Shown here: in pieces, positions 35,022-45,599 of the stretch
Layout: every line of letters begins with the position of its first letter
Numbering within the stretch: the stretch's first letter is position 1
Assembly: GCF_905171775.1 (NCBI RefSeq)
Contig: NC_053494.1
Span: 155,608,115 to 155,672,114, forward strand
Length of the DNA stretch: 64,000 nt
From: Rana temporaria
Lineage: Eukaryota > Chordata > Amphibia > Anura > Ranidae
Reading direction: 5' to 3'
Position numbers and translations under genes: made by a program
The notes under the pieces: generated by a model
Databases searched by the model: none
What the model was told of the DNA's origin: nothing
What the model saw: the letters and a program-made list of their open reading frames with translations, nothing else

Positions 35022-35820
35022 ATGTTTTTATTATAAGCCGTCGACAAGACAAACAATCATATTATACTTAAAGTTTACACAGTAATACTTTGCATGGAAC
35101 ATTGCCAGATTTTAACTGAACTGCCCCAAGTACACATTAAAAATGTTCTCTGCATCAGTCCTTTATGTAACCCAATCCTGCATACAGCCTCTTAGAGAAA
35201 GCTTTCCTGCCTGATGCCTATTTGCCATGATGTGGGCATTATTATGTTTTTTATTTATATAGTGGCATCATATTCCATAGCCTTTTACAAGCAGATTGAC
35301 AGCTAGGGAGTCTAGGCACAGTGGGAACACAATTTTTATGTTGTGTGCACTCAGAAAGTCAAACAGAGGTGGTTTTTAAGCTTGAACAATTCCATCCATG
35401 CAGAGCTCTAATCATAGACCCTCTCGTATAACTGTCAGCTTTAAAAAGTCTCAATAGCTGAGCGATTTTGTCCAGCTCGACAAATGCTAAAATACTCCCT
35501 TCATACAGAACAGCTTCATCTCTCTACCTTATTCCACAAGCAAATCCCTGGTGTTAGTACTGGTGAGATCAGAGAAAAACCATCCACGCTTCTTGCAGAT
35601 TATAATGCCTATATGTTCTCTGAGGGTGTTCTCAAATCTGTTCATATAACATATAACACAATAATAAATTGTCATAAAATGAAGTTCATATTTCCAGCAG
35701 CGGAACAAAAAAGAACATCCTGTGATATATTTTCTGATCCAGAGGTTTTATGAGTTGCATTTTATTGCGTTGTAGTTTTGTGTAATTTAAATAGAACATT
35801 ATATGGAATGCAAATGACCT
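35022..35820. other. no recognisable feature
   Basis: AT-rich sequence just left of the intact Harbinger element. No gene is seen. Confidence 0.5.
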
Positions 35821-35824
35821 CTTA

Positions 35825-35842
35825 GGCCTCGTACTCACGACC
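35825..35842 (+). repeat. left terminal inverted repeat of Harbinger
   Basis: An 18-bp terminus preceded by the TTA duplication. A second inverted block, CATGTCTGCTGAAACTGGTC and its mirror, follows at once (35847-35891) and may be a transposase or Myb-protein binding region; that role is inferred. Confidence 0.9.
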
Positions 35843-36665
35843 AAACATGTCTGCTGAAACTGGTCCGCGGACCAGTTTCAGCGGACATGTTCGTTCGTGT
35901 GTAGGCAGTAACGTACAGAATTCCAGCAAACAATCGTCGGCCAGACCGTTTTCCAACGAACAACTGTTTCCTGGTCTTGCTTTAAAACAGTCTGCTGGAA
36001 TCGTGTCCGTCAGACATGTTCGCTCGTCTGTACACAAAAGCAGCGTACAAAAACCCCGCGCATGCTCAGTCCAAATGAGGAGACGGGAGCGCTCGTTCAG
36101 GTAAAACTCGCGTTTCTTTGGGATATGGCACATTCGTCATTAGAAACCTTTTATTCTAGCAAGAGAACAATGTCTTAAAAAGGCGCACTAAACCACATTT
36201 TAAAGCCTCGTTTTATTAATTCTTCTCTTGCTAGAATAACCCCGTTCTCTTGCTGATGCAATTTCAATAGAGTTGTCCCATACTAAAATGTCACATTTCT
36301 TGCTTGTGATGTAATCCTTTAATAATGTTTTCTATGCCAGACGTGTGTTTTGGTTGGTGGTCCTCCATAATTTAGAGTAGTCATTTTTGTAAAGGAATGT
36401 GCATTTTTTTATTTTTTATTTTTGTTTCTAGTTATGTCACCATTTAAACTATTTTTTTTTTACATGTTTTTTTCTTATTTTTTTTTTTTTTTTGGTGTTT
36501 CATTAGAGAATATTAAACCATGTTGGCACACCAAATGTCCCCCCCCCCCCCAAGGAGTGTGTCCTTTGTAAATTACCCATTGTATATTTATTAAAGGTTT
36601 GCTGCCTAATAATCCCCACAGTATATCAAACAATAGACATGTTTTCAAATGAAAGCAAAAAGCCT

Positions 36666-36671
36666 TTTATT
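36666..36671 (-). terminator. poly(A) signal for the MADF gene
   Basis: AATAAA on the minus strand about 220 bases after the MADF stop codon. Confidence 0.5.
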
Positions 36672-36730
36672 CAGGCAAATGTCATCACAAAAAATAAAAA
36701 GAACGGCAGCACTAGAATAGATAGCAAACT

Positions 36731-36945
36731 ATATGCAAACTTGCATTTCCAACATGGTGAAGGATAAACTTCCAAGCCTCAGGAGCCAAACACAAAAATA
36801 TGAAGCAGCAGCACACAAACAAAGGAACCCAAACTGTGGTAGTACAAACAAGATGTCCTTTATGTGGAAGGAAATGGAAGGCAGAAAATCAACGTTTCCT
36901 CCTCTTTCCAGCCTTCCCTCCAGGCAGCCTTCCAGCGGATCGAAC
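36731..36945 (+). repeat. inverted partial copy of the MADF coding sequence
   Basis: The plus strand reads SNMVKDKLPSLRSQTQ, then WKEMEGRKS and LPSSGS-like segments. These match the MADF protein encoded on the minus strand at 37830-38090 (ANMVKDKLANLRSTYR, RDEMEGRKT, LPSSGHS). Nucleotide blocks such as ATGGTGAAGGATAAACTT and AAAGGAACCCAAACTGTGGT are shared. The copy is antisense to the 3' end of the MADF gene and overlaps the last codons of its second exon. It lacks the N-terminal half of the domain. Confidence 0.8.
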
Positions 36946-38221
36946 ACGGGGTCTTGCAGGTGGGGTTGATGTGGCAGCAGGAGGATGGTGTTCCGCAAGC
37001 CGGGCCGGGTCACATAGCCCAGTGTCTGGGGTCAGCAGGCCCCTCTGCATCCACCAAAGGACCTGGTTCATCAGGGCCTTTGCCAGTCTTCTCTGGTCCT
37101 CCTCCCCTTCATTTAAATCATGGGCCAATGAGGCACTGAAGGCCTCTGTGGGGTTGAGGGGGGCCCTCATGATGGCGCTTGCCTCCTGGATCATGCGGAG
37201 GCTTGCCTCCTCCACAGGCCTCAACTGCCTCCTTCGGCCTGATGGCCTCACCTGGGGGGGAGAAGACTGGCTGGTGGTGGTTCTCCTGGCCGGGTGGACC
37301 TGCTGCAGGCCACTGGGCCCAGCCTCCTCCTGGCTGCCACTGACCCCGGCCTCCTCCTGGCTGCCACTGACCCCGGCCTCCTCCTGGCTGCCACTGACCC
37401 CGGCCTCCTCCTGGCTGCCACTGACCCCGGCCTCCTCCTGGCTGACAGACACCTGAGGATCTGCCACCTCCTGGCTGATCTCTTCTTCCTGTGTGGAAAA
37501 AAAAAGAATTTTTTTACAATTTCGCTAAATAAAACCACACTAATTTTCATGTTTTTCGTTCAGTATTTTCTGTTCATTATTACTTGAATACACTCTACTT
37601 CTGACCCCTGCAGTTGTCATCCCTGACACCTATTTGTCTGTACACCTTTTTGTTTGCTTTTTCCCAGCTTGGTTTTATTTTTACAATATCTAATCATTAA
37701 TCCACCAAGAATTATTTACGCCATAAATATAGAGGAAACTACTATACCTCCTCATCGAAGGGTGGCAGATCTGCATCTCTGTCAGCCAGGCCCTCTTCCT
37801 CCGACTCTGCAGGGCTGTGGTCATCTGGGGAATGTCCGCTGGAAGGTAGCATGGAGGAAAGGTTGGAAGAAAGACTGGACATCGTTTTCCTGCCTTCCAT
37901 TTCGTCCCGCAAAAAAGCCATCTGTTTATAATACCACAGTTTGGGTTCCTTTGCTTGTCTTGCTGCTGCTCCCGATTTTTGGCTTTTATTAGCTTTGTAT
38001 GCTCTCCTGTATGTGCTTCTGAGGTTGGCAAGTTTATCCTTCACCATGTTGGCAGTGCATCCTGGCACCCAAGTTTGCATATAATTTGCTAGCTCTTCTA
38101 GTGCTGCCGCTCGTACCTCTTTATTGCAATATAAAGAGTGCTTTGAATTCCACAGGATGGGCGTGTCCTGGTATTTTTGAAGTAAGGCCTCTATAGATTC
38201 CTTGCTTTGTAGGAGGTCCAT
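36889..38221 (-). CDS. MADF-domain protein of the Harbinger element (2 exons)
   Basis: Exon 1 is 38221-37748 and exon 2 is 37488-36889, joined in phase 0 across a 259-bp GT-AG intron (donor GAG|GTATAG, acceptor CCACACAG|GAA). The predicted protein is about 357 aa. Residues 9-108 form a MADF (Myb/SANT-like) DNA-binding domain, with LLQKYQDTPILWN, KDKLANLRSTYRR and KLWYYKQMAFL as landmarks. An acidic, serine-rich stretch follows. Exon 2 encodes four to five copies of a QEEAGVSGS nonapeptide from a 27-bp tandem repeat (about 37319-37445), then a basic segment (GRRRQLR) and a helical C-terminus ending GKAGKRRKR, a possible nuclear signal. MADF proteins usually bind DNA and contact partners. Binding of element ends or recruitment of the transposase is inferred. 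The last 60 or so codons overlap an inverted copy of exon 1, so this C-terminus may be recent. Confidence 0.75.
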
Positions 38222-39154
38222 TGTAATTTTTGCAAAATTATATTTCTTTTTGAGTCTAGATTACAAAAACATAAACCACAGAAAAATAAATATTCCAAAG
38301 GATCAGCGTTGACCTTGATCTAATATGTGTCTTCAAATTTATTACCTATATCTAATTCCAAACACAGTCTCTCTTGTTTAAACAATGATTGGCAGCTCGG
38401 CCGCATTGCTTGTACCAAACATTGATTTGCTAGATGCAGAGCCATTGTTCACATTGCAGTAAATATTTAAAATATATAAAATTAAACAATGCTTACAAAT
38501 GACAGTTTTCATCTAGGCACTCTTTCATGTGTAAATCTCATGCCCCTGACAATGGATGACATAAAAGACACTTCCTAATGACCTCTGTACAACCAACACT
38601 TGAACAATACTTTGCCTGATCTGAATACACCATTCAAAAACTTGTCAATGAGGTACAGCATTGTTCACATCTCTATTTTGTGAGGTGTCCAAAAGCATTT
38701 GGATACCAAAATAACATTGTGGTACCCCATAGACAGAATAGCTTAAAAAGGGTGCAACCAACAGCCCAAACCCCCATCCCATGTGTCTACATTTTCAAGG
38801 CCTCTGCTGATCACATTTTTAATTTCCTTACCTTCCTGTCTCTCGCTCCTCGTTTCTCACGCTCGCCTAATTACCGCGTAAGATGCGTAATCACGGCGTA
38901 AACCTTTTAAACACTCCGCGTATTTATGAAACCCCGCCCTCGTCACCTTTGCGAGGCCCCTAATCAATGAGTTTAGGAAATATGGCGTTAACTGTGTATG
39001 TTCTGGATGCGCTCGAAGATTCTCCGCGTAACGGACGTAAACACGTTGTTTGCATTCTCTACACTCCGCGTATGTATTAAACGCCGCCCTCTTCTCCGCC
39101 CATGGCGTAAGAATTCATCTTTTCCACGCCCATAATCTCTGTGGGAAAGGAAAG
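38222..39154. promoter_or_regulatory. shared promoter interval between divergent MADF and Myb genes
   Basis: The MADF start codon (minus) and the Myb start codon (plus) face away from each other across 933 bp with no other gene. The Myb-proximal part is CpG-rich, with repeated CTCCGCGTA(T) phrases (near 38914, 39023 and 39066). These may be regulatory sites; the function is inferred from arrangement only. Confidence 0.45.
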
Positions 39155-40890
39155 ATGGCGATGTCACACGAGCGGGCACGATGCTCTCATGCCACAAGTG
39201 AAGGGACAGAGGCAGGGACGTCCCGATCAAGGAAAAGAAGATATAAAGCCACTAATATGCGGTTCCAGGAAATGGTGGAGTTAGTTTACATCATGCGAAA
39301 GAAGGACTATGATGGTGAATTAGGGCCATACAAGACCCCTAACCGCCGAAAGGCACATATTATGGACAAGGTGGCGAGGAGAATGCAGAGGATGTTTGGG
39401 ATCACCAGGTCCAAGGAACAGCTGAGGAAACGATGGTCAGACTTAAAATTGAGGGAGCCACATCAGATGAAGAAAATACTTAAAATTCTGCGTAAAAGTA
39501 AGTAAATATATATTGGGGTTGGGGGGGGGGGGTGATTGTCTGCAATAATGTGTTGCCATGTATATTTCACCATCTGCCTCCTTGGCCTGCTTGTAATTTT
39601 AAAGACATGTTGTCATTTATTTTTTACGACATAAATAACTACATATTTACAAACAGTGTTCTTAGTAAACAACGTAACATCACATAGTTTATCAGAAAGG
39701 CTCGGTTATTCCAGGAACAACACACCTGGACATGGCTCACTGGCCAAAAACTTTGTTTGTAAACATTGTGTAAAAGCTAGTTCTAGAAAAAAAAAGTATG
39801 AGAATGGGAAAGGCAAACAGGATTCATTCTAAAAACAGTGTTAATAAAGCAGATGTTTTCACATCTGCAATGCAGAGCACCTGTGTCTCCACAAATCAAA
39901 AATGGGTTTTGGTAGGGTCTCCCAGAAATACAGTTTAGGGGGGACATCCATGTGTGTCACTTTGCTAAAAAGGGGCAGGATCAGAGCTTGCCATATAGAA
40001 GTAATTGCAAAATGTAGGTTTGGTGAAAGATAAAAGTAACTAAATGAAAGCATCTTCTAAGCAATGTGTGCGATTTATGCTCTCCAATATCTGTGTGCTG
40101 ATGAGTCTACATTTTTTTTGGTTTATTTCAGGGGAAAGAAGTCGCCAGCATTTGGAGGAGGCAGAGAGGGCCAGACAAGGCCAAAATCTGCCATCTCAAC
40201 ATGTGGAGGAGGAGGAGGATGTGGAAGGAGAAGAGGATGTGGAAGGAGAAGAGGATGTGGAAGGAGAGGAGGATGTGGAAGGAGAGGAGGATGTGGAAGG
40301 AGAGGAGGAAGGAAGAAAGGAGGAAGGAAGAGAGGAGGAAGAAGTAATTTTGGACTTAGAAGTCATAGCAGATGAAGGGCAAGTGGCGGAAGAACAATTT
40401 GGCGAATTGAAAGAAGGTGGATTGATGGATGAAGGAGGAGTCCAAGATGATGGGGAAGTGGTGGAAGAAGGAGGAGTGATTGAAGATGATGGGGAGGTGG
40501 TGGAAGAAGGAGGAGTGATAGAAGATGTCGAAGAGGTGGAAAGGAGAAGCCCATCAGGTCAGTGTCACCCTAGCTTGATTCAAAAAAACATATGTAGATA
40601 GGCCTCATCGAAAAATAATGTTGTAAATGCCTTTTTTTTTGTTGGTTTTAGGGGAGGAGGATGGTGTGCCAATATTTTCACGTGCAAGTGCTGCTATAAT
40701 TATTCAGCAGGTAATGGAGTGCAGCACTGAAATGCACAATATGCGTGAAAGGATGTTTCTCATGGAACAGAATGTAACAAATGTGCTTTTGGAATGCAGC
40801 ACGGAAATGGACAATATGCGGCAAAGAATGATGGTCATCGAATCTAATTTTAAGAACATTATTGACATGATGGGCCGTGTCAAAGACTGA
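39155..40890 (+). CDS. Myb/SANT-like accessory protein of the Harbinger element (3 exons)
   Basis: Exons 39155-39497, 40132-40557 and 40652-40890 join in frame (phase 1 at both junctions). Donors are GTAAGT and GTCAGT; acceptors are TTTCAG and TTTTAG. The product is about 335 aa. Start ATG 39155 was chosen because it follows a purine-rich leader and precedes the conserved part; upstream in-frame codons look like leader. A basic patch (RSRKRRYK) and residues 35-108 (MRFQEMVELVYIMRKKDYDG, then LRKRWSDLK) form a Myb/SANT-like tri-helix domain of the type found in Harbinger helper proteins. The middle exon is very acidic, with five EDVEGE repeats from an 18-bp tandem array and two GGVIED(D/V) blocks. 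The last exon has an internally duplicated ECSTEM-NMR-RM helix, likely a coiled coil. In characterised Harbingers the Myb-like protein aids nuclear import and end binding of the transposase; the same role is inferred here. Confidence 0.8.
40215..40304 (+). repeat. 18-bp coding tandem repeat
   Basis: Five copies of GAGGATGTGGAAGGAGA(A/G) start at 40215, 40233, 40251, 40269 and 40287. They encode the EDVEGE repeats of the Myb-like protein without breaking frame. Confidence 0.9.
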
Positions 40891-40947
40891 AACACCCCCC
40901 GCCCATCCCCCGCCCCCACAAACATTTTTACAGTTTGAATAATGAAT

Positions 40948-41198
40948 ACGCCAAAATTTGAAGATACACACACAGTGTGCCAACATGTGCTATCTGCCAT
41001 CACAGAATATCTAATGTCTGTGCTTTGTGGGTCCAACCCCCTCCTCCATCCTCAAGTAGTTGAGAGGAAGGGTTTGCTCCCACAAAACACAGACATTGAT
41101 CACCCATGATGTCAGATAGCACATGTGGCCATTTGTCTGTTGAACCAATGACATTTGGCGAGTTTGCACTGAATGTGTGTATCTTCCAATTTTGGCGT
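40948..41198 (+). repeat. hairpin-forming segment in the Myb gene 3' region
   Basis: Blocks ACGCCAAAATTTGAAGATAC, ACATGTGCTATCTG and TGTCTGTG(C/T)TTTGTGGG recur in inverse order and orientation to 41198. The segment lies between the stop codon (40890) and the AATAAA at 41323, so the mRNA could fold into a hairpin of about 250 nt. Confidence 0.7.
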
Positions 41199-41322
41199 GT
41201 TCCAGTGTGAAAGCACACCATGACTGACTGCTGTTGTGAGTTTTTATATTTTTGGAATTGGATTTTGTTACTTTTTGACCATGTTGAACATTTTGGGATA
41301 CTATAAAGTTTAGACCATAAAG

Positions 41323-41328
41323 AATAAA
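41323..41328 (+). terminator. poly(A) signal for the Myb-like gene
   Basis: AATAAA lies 433 bases after the stop codon and beyond the 3' hairpin. Confidence 0.5.
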
Positions 41329-41549
41329 CAACGGTAAAAATTTTTAAATATATATATATAGAATTATAAATCTCTCTAATCACTGAATTTAGTGAAGTAG
41401 AGATTTGACTCCAAATTCTCACCTAAAAATTTAGTTTGAAAAAAACACACCAAAAAAAAAAAAAATGTTAAAAAAATTATTGTTTTTTGTGCATAAAAAA
41501 TATGCCCAAAAAAAACATTAGGGCGCTAAACACCCCACCAAATATAATC

Positions 41550-41580
<31 letters not shown>

Positions 41581-41995
41581 TAAATCTAACTATATTTGAG
41601 AAAAAAAAAGTGAACTTGTTAATAAATGTATAATCTGCATAATATTTTTGGTTGAATTACCTGAAAAAAAAAAAAAAGTTTAAAAAAAATTTTTTGACTC
41701 CTAAGTACAAAAGCAGGGAGTAATGAAAAAAATATAAAATAATTTTTGGGGTCATGAACAAGCAAAAATTAAAATACTTGACCTCAAAATTTACAAATGG
41801 AGTTGCTTCTTATTTCTAGACTCAATACCCTGTTTGTAGATGAGTGAATACTGTGCAAAATGTGGTTAGTTACTAAAAGTGGAGAAATCAATTATGCATT
41901 ACAATTGAAGAAGTTAGTTAGAGAACCAGGAAGACAGAGAAAAAGAGAAAAAGCATTAATGACAAACAACTGTATAAAGTCCAATGGTCTAATTA
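41329..41995. other. AT-rich spacer between convergent genes
   Basis: A-rich and T-rich runs plus a short TA repeat (41552-41573). No ORF of interest. Confidence 0.7.
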
Positions 41996-42001
41996 TTTAT
42001 T
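41996..42001 (-). terminator. poly(A) signal for the transposase gene
   Basis: AATAAA on the minus strand 35 bases after the transposase stop codon. Confidence 0.6.
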
Positions 42002-42035
42002 ATTTTTGAGAATATTCCTTTCTTTGGGGGCCGAA

Positions 42036-43697
42036 TTAGAAAGAAATATGATCTGGCATAGCAATGGCCCCCCGACCCATGAAGTACTCAACATATTTGT
42101 CGCGTACCTCACGAGCTGATTGGGGGGCCAAGCCAGCGCGACCAGTGTCCAGCCCGGGAAGGGGATCTGAGGGTAGTCTTGCCTCAGAACCGATGTCGGG
42201 TAGGTACGTCTGGGAGTGCCTGCGTAAAAAGTTGTGCAAAATGCAGCAGGCAAATACAACGGTGTCCAATTTATATTCCGCCAGATGTATCGATGTCCTG
42301 AACAGGCGGAACCGGTTGGTGAGTATCCCAAAGGCATTCTCGACTACCCTCCGAGCCCTGGCCAACCGAAAATTAAACACACTCCTCTCTGAGGTGAGGG
42401 TCCTCTGGGGAAAAGGCCGCATGAGGTGAGGACCAAGCCCGAAAGCCTCGTCCGCTAGGAACACAAACGGAAGTCCTTCCACATTATCTTCATCTGGTGG
42501 CAATGCCAGACCACCAGCTTGGAGACGATCATAGAAATCAGTCCGTGCGAACACTCCCCCATCAGACATCCGGCCGTTCTTCCCCACGTCCACATATAGA
42601 AACTCATACTGTGCCGACACCACCGCCATCAACACAATACTATGATAACCCTTGTAATTATAATAGTACGACCCCGAGCGGGGTGGGGGCACAATGCGGA
42701 CGTGTTTCCCATCTATTGCTCCACCGCAGTTTGGAAAATCACACCGCTGGGCAAATTGGGAAGCCACAGACTGCCATTCCTGTGGTGTGGAGGGTAGCTG
42801 TGGGGACAAACAAAAAAAGAGATTTAGTACTTTGTAACAAAAACATCCTACAAGCATCCTTGTGACAGTTCACAGTATTAAAATTGCATTAGAAAAATGT
42901 GCATGGAGAATTTGGGAAATGAAATATATAGGGCCACTTCATTAAGAGACTCCACAGCCCTCTGATGGGGACAATAAAAGTTTGAAGGGGGGGGGGGGGG
43001 ACACAAAAACCAAAAAGTCCTGTTTTAAAAAATGGCAAGGTGGGTTTGTCCCTAGGATAGCATGCTGGACAGGTTAATATTGGGTAAGGGACAAATATGC
43101 AGGTAGGCCAAGAATAAAACATGTAAAGCTGATATCAACATGCATAGGGAGAAAAGGTAACGTTAGTTAAACACACAGCATATCTGGGAAAATAAAAAAA
43201 AATTTAGTTGGCCACATTATTAGAGCCAGGAAACTTACCTTAATATACTCCTCATGCATAACTTTGATGATGGCAGCACACGTGTCCGGTATGATGACCC
43301 CAAGCGCCTGCGGAGAGATGCCTGTCGAGAACTTGAGGTCCTGCAGGCTCCTCCCAGTCGCCAGGTACCGCAACGTGGCAATAAGCCTCTGCTCGGCCGT
43401 GATGGCTTGGCGCATCACAGTGTCCTGCCTCGTGATATAGGGGGACAGAAGATCCAGCAGACGGTTGAATACGGGGTCCGTCATGCGGAGAAAATTCCTA
43501 AAGTCATTAGGATTATTCTCCTGGAGTTCCCTAAGCAGAGGCATATGTGAGAACTGGTCACGCTGGCGCAACCAATTCTTGGTCCAGAAACGCCTCCGCC
43601 CCCTGTTTCTGGCCAAAGTACTGGACAAATGAACATATCCAGCAGCCATCCCATAAACAGCACCAACTCGCGAAAATTGACGCTGCTGCTCCATCAT
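42036..43697 (-). CDS. PIF/Harbinger transposase, HARBI1-like nuclease (2 exons)
   Basis: Exon 1 is 43697-43239 and exon 2 is 42797-42036, joined in phase 0 across a 441-bp intron (donor AAG|GTAAGT, acceptor CCCCACAG|CTA). The protein is about 406 aa, slightly longer than the roughly 350 aa of vertebrate HARBI1. Residues 100-145 look like a helix-turn-helix (LIATLRYLATGRSLQDL, GISPQALG). The nuclease core has all the expected acidic motifs: D182 in GGAIDGKHV, a conserved MSDGGVF segment near 231, D269 in FLADEAFGL and E306 in RVVENAFGIL. The C-terminus ends in an arginine-rich region and a short tail. No stop or frameshift occurs. Cut-and-paste transposition with TWA targets is the family function. 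An MMEQQ start is used; the Met at residue 17 is an alternative. Confidence 0.88.
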
Positions 43698-44168
43698 GGC
43701 TTCAAACCGGCCGGCTGGTCAGTCAAGAACACACTGAAACAGAAAGCACTCGCAAATCCAGCACTACCTGCGACAAACGCGTGACAAACAGATACGAGCG
43801 CACAGGATGCAACTGCTAAAGCAGAAACAACCTGCTTGCCTATAGCTGAATGACAACTACGTTACCGCAAGCACACGCACTGAACCCGTGAATACACGCT
43901 GTCAAAGCCTGGAGACCGAGAAGCGCGAATCAGCTCTAACCAAACCTTCACTAACACGAGCAAACCCGTAACTAGCAAAAGAGGAACAGAGGGCGGCGCC
44001 ATTAACTTTGGTCTTCCCCTTTATAGTGACGTCGTACGTAGTTTACGTGCACGCGTTCCGGTACGACGGGAATTTGGTCCGCTGGTGTGTACACGCCAGC
44101 GGAACAAAACACAAATCAGCCTTGTACGCCGGAAACTGTCGGGCAGACAGTTTCCAGCGCACAGATCC

Positions 44169-44186
44169 GGTCGTGAGTACAAGGCC
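44169..44186 (-). repeat. right terminal inverted repeat of Harbinger
   Basis: The inverse of the left terminus with one mismatch, followed by TTA. The adjacent region holds another hairpin, GGAAACTGTCGGGCAGACAG followed by TTTCC (44130-44157). Confidence 0.9.
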
Positions 44187-44189
44187 TTA

Positions 44190-44533
44190 GAGTCTGGGCA
44201 CACATATACGACAAACCTAATGTAATGTGATGTTTTGTAATGAAGACAAAGGCTGTTTATGTAAGGGTAGGTCTGTGCTGTGAAAGTATTTGCATAACTT
44301 GGGCTGCCATACTTTTAACAATGCAACTGCAATTCTATTTCTATATTATTATAAATAAGTAAAAAAGAAAAGAGCTTATACTGTATTTTATTGTTTTTAG
44401 CCTCTATTTTTGCTACTCCAAAAAACAAAAGCTATTGGTTGAGACATACATTTCCATTCTGGTGCCCATCTCTCCCTCATAGTTTGTTCTCTTTAATACC
44501 TCTTTAAAAGGATATATTGTGTATTTTTATTAC
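44190..44533. other. no recognisable feature
   Basis: AT-rich flank of the Harbinger element. Confidence 0.5.
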
Positions 44534-44980
44534 CGTATTTGCCGGCGTATAAGACAACTGGGCGTATAAGACGACCCCCTAATTTTCCAGCTAAAATGTT
44601 GGTTTTGGGATATACTCACTGTATAAGACGACCCCTCACTGTGCCATTATACATGCCTCACTGTGCCATCTATACATGCCTCACTGTGCCATCTATACAT
44701 GCCTCACTGTGCCATCTATACATGCCTCACTGTGCCATCTATACATGCCTCACTGTGCCATCTATACATGCCTCACTGTGCCATCTATGCATGCCTCACT
44801 GTGCCATTCCATTCCCTGCCTCGACAATCTCCCTACCTTCTCCTGTTTGCAGAGTATGTCAGACGGCGGCCATCCATTATTAAAAAGCCGCGCCTCCTCC
44901 TCAGGCTGTTCCGTGATAGGTGGAACACTAATTTTCCCAGCAGAGCCTCTGTTTAGTGTTCCAGATTCATGCAGGCTCTT
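44534..44980. repeat. dispersed repeat with 23-bp tandem array
   Basis: It starts CCGTATTTGCCGGCGTATAA with repeated GTATAAGACGAC. At 44654-44810 there are about seven copies of TGCCTCACTGTGCCATCTATACA. An inverted pair GGAACACTAA / TTAGTGTTCC lies at 44922-44962. All three frames across the array give repetitive peptides that are not genes. Confidence 0.75.
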
Positions 44981-45599
44981 TCAGCTTTTGTAGAGCACCA
45001 GGAGCCTGGAAAAGCATGGAATTTTAATAAGGAAAAAGGAACAAGCTTTCATGGTGATTGGTTGTGTCTAGCCCCATCTACGGGTTTATTGGGTGGGTCG
45101 AGGGGACTTGTTAAAGTAGACTTACTTACCAAAACCTCAGCTTGCCTCGCTGGAGCATTTTCTCTACATGCTTCACTTTTCTAAGGTCCTGACCTAATAA
45201 AGGGGCCCTATCTGAGGGGCAGTTCACTGCTGGAGCGTGGGGGAGCGCCATCTGTTGGGCAGTAGAGGATCGGGTAAGTTAAAGTGCTTCTCCTCTTGCC
45301 TAGACTTAATGAATCCCATGTAAATTTTCTGGAATTTGGTTTGAAATAAACCCTCACCCTGAGTGCAGCCTGCCTTGTAAAATACTTCAGGTCAGGTCCT
45401 CTTTCTACTGTACTTGTGCACTGCACCTCCATTCATTCCTATAGATGAGCCATTCTTTGCTGGATGGCTACAGGCCTCCGTGTATGGGGCTTTACTTAAA
45501 GGTCAACTTTTCTAAAAAATGAAAATGTCCTTCAAAGAAAACCTTTCCTAAGAGACACAAGGAGACTTCCAATACGAATCCTCTTCTGAAGATGCATAT
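44981..45599. other. no recognisable feature
   Basis: No gene or repeat with clear ends. Confidence 0.5.

Larger units (their letters stand above)
35825..44186. mobile_element. complete, apparently intact PIF/Harbinger transposon
   Basis: The termini are GGCCTCGTACTCACGACC at the left and, inverted, GGCCTTGTACTCACGACC at the right: 17 of 18 bases match. The target duplication is TTA (35822-35824 and 44187-44189), the site preference of this superfamily. Three genes lie inside with open frames, consistent GT-AG introns and poly(A) signals: MADF (minus), Myb/SANT-like (plus) and HARBI1-like transposase (minus). No nested transposon, stop or frameshift was found in the coding exons. Known Harbinger transposons encode a transposase plus a Myb-like helper; a separate MADF gene is an addition to that two-gene plan. 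Intactness suggests recent activity, but this cannot be proven from one copy. Confidence 0.92.

Noticed and set aside
36800..37456. 218-codon plus-strand ORF over the MADF gene
   Set aside because: Antisense to MADF exon 2 and made open by the 27-bp repeat. The minus-strand gene has the splice sites and domain. Only the 36731-36945 part is meaningful, as an inverted copy.
42064..42865. Plus-strand ORFs across the transposase
   Set aside because: Antisense shadows of the HARBI1-like exon with no domain of their own.
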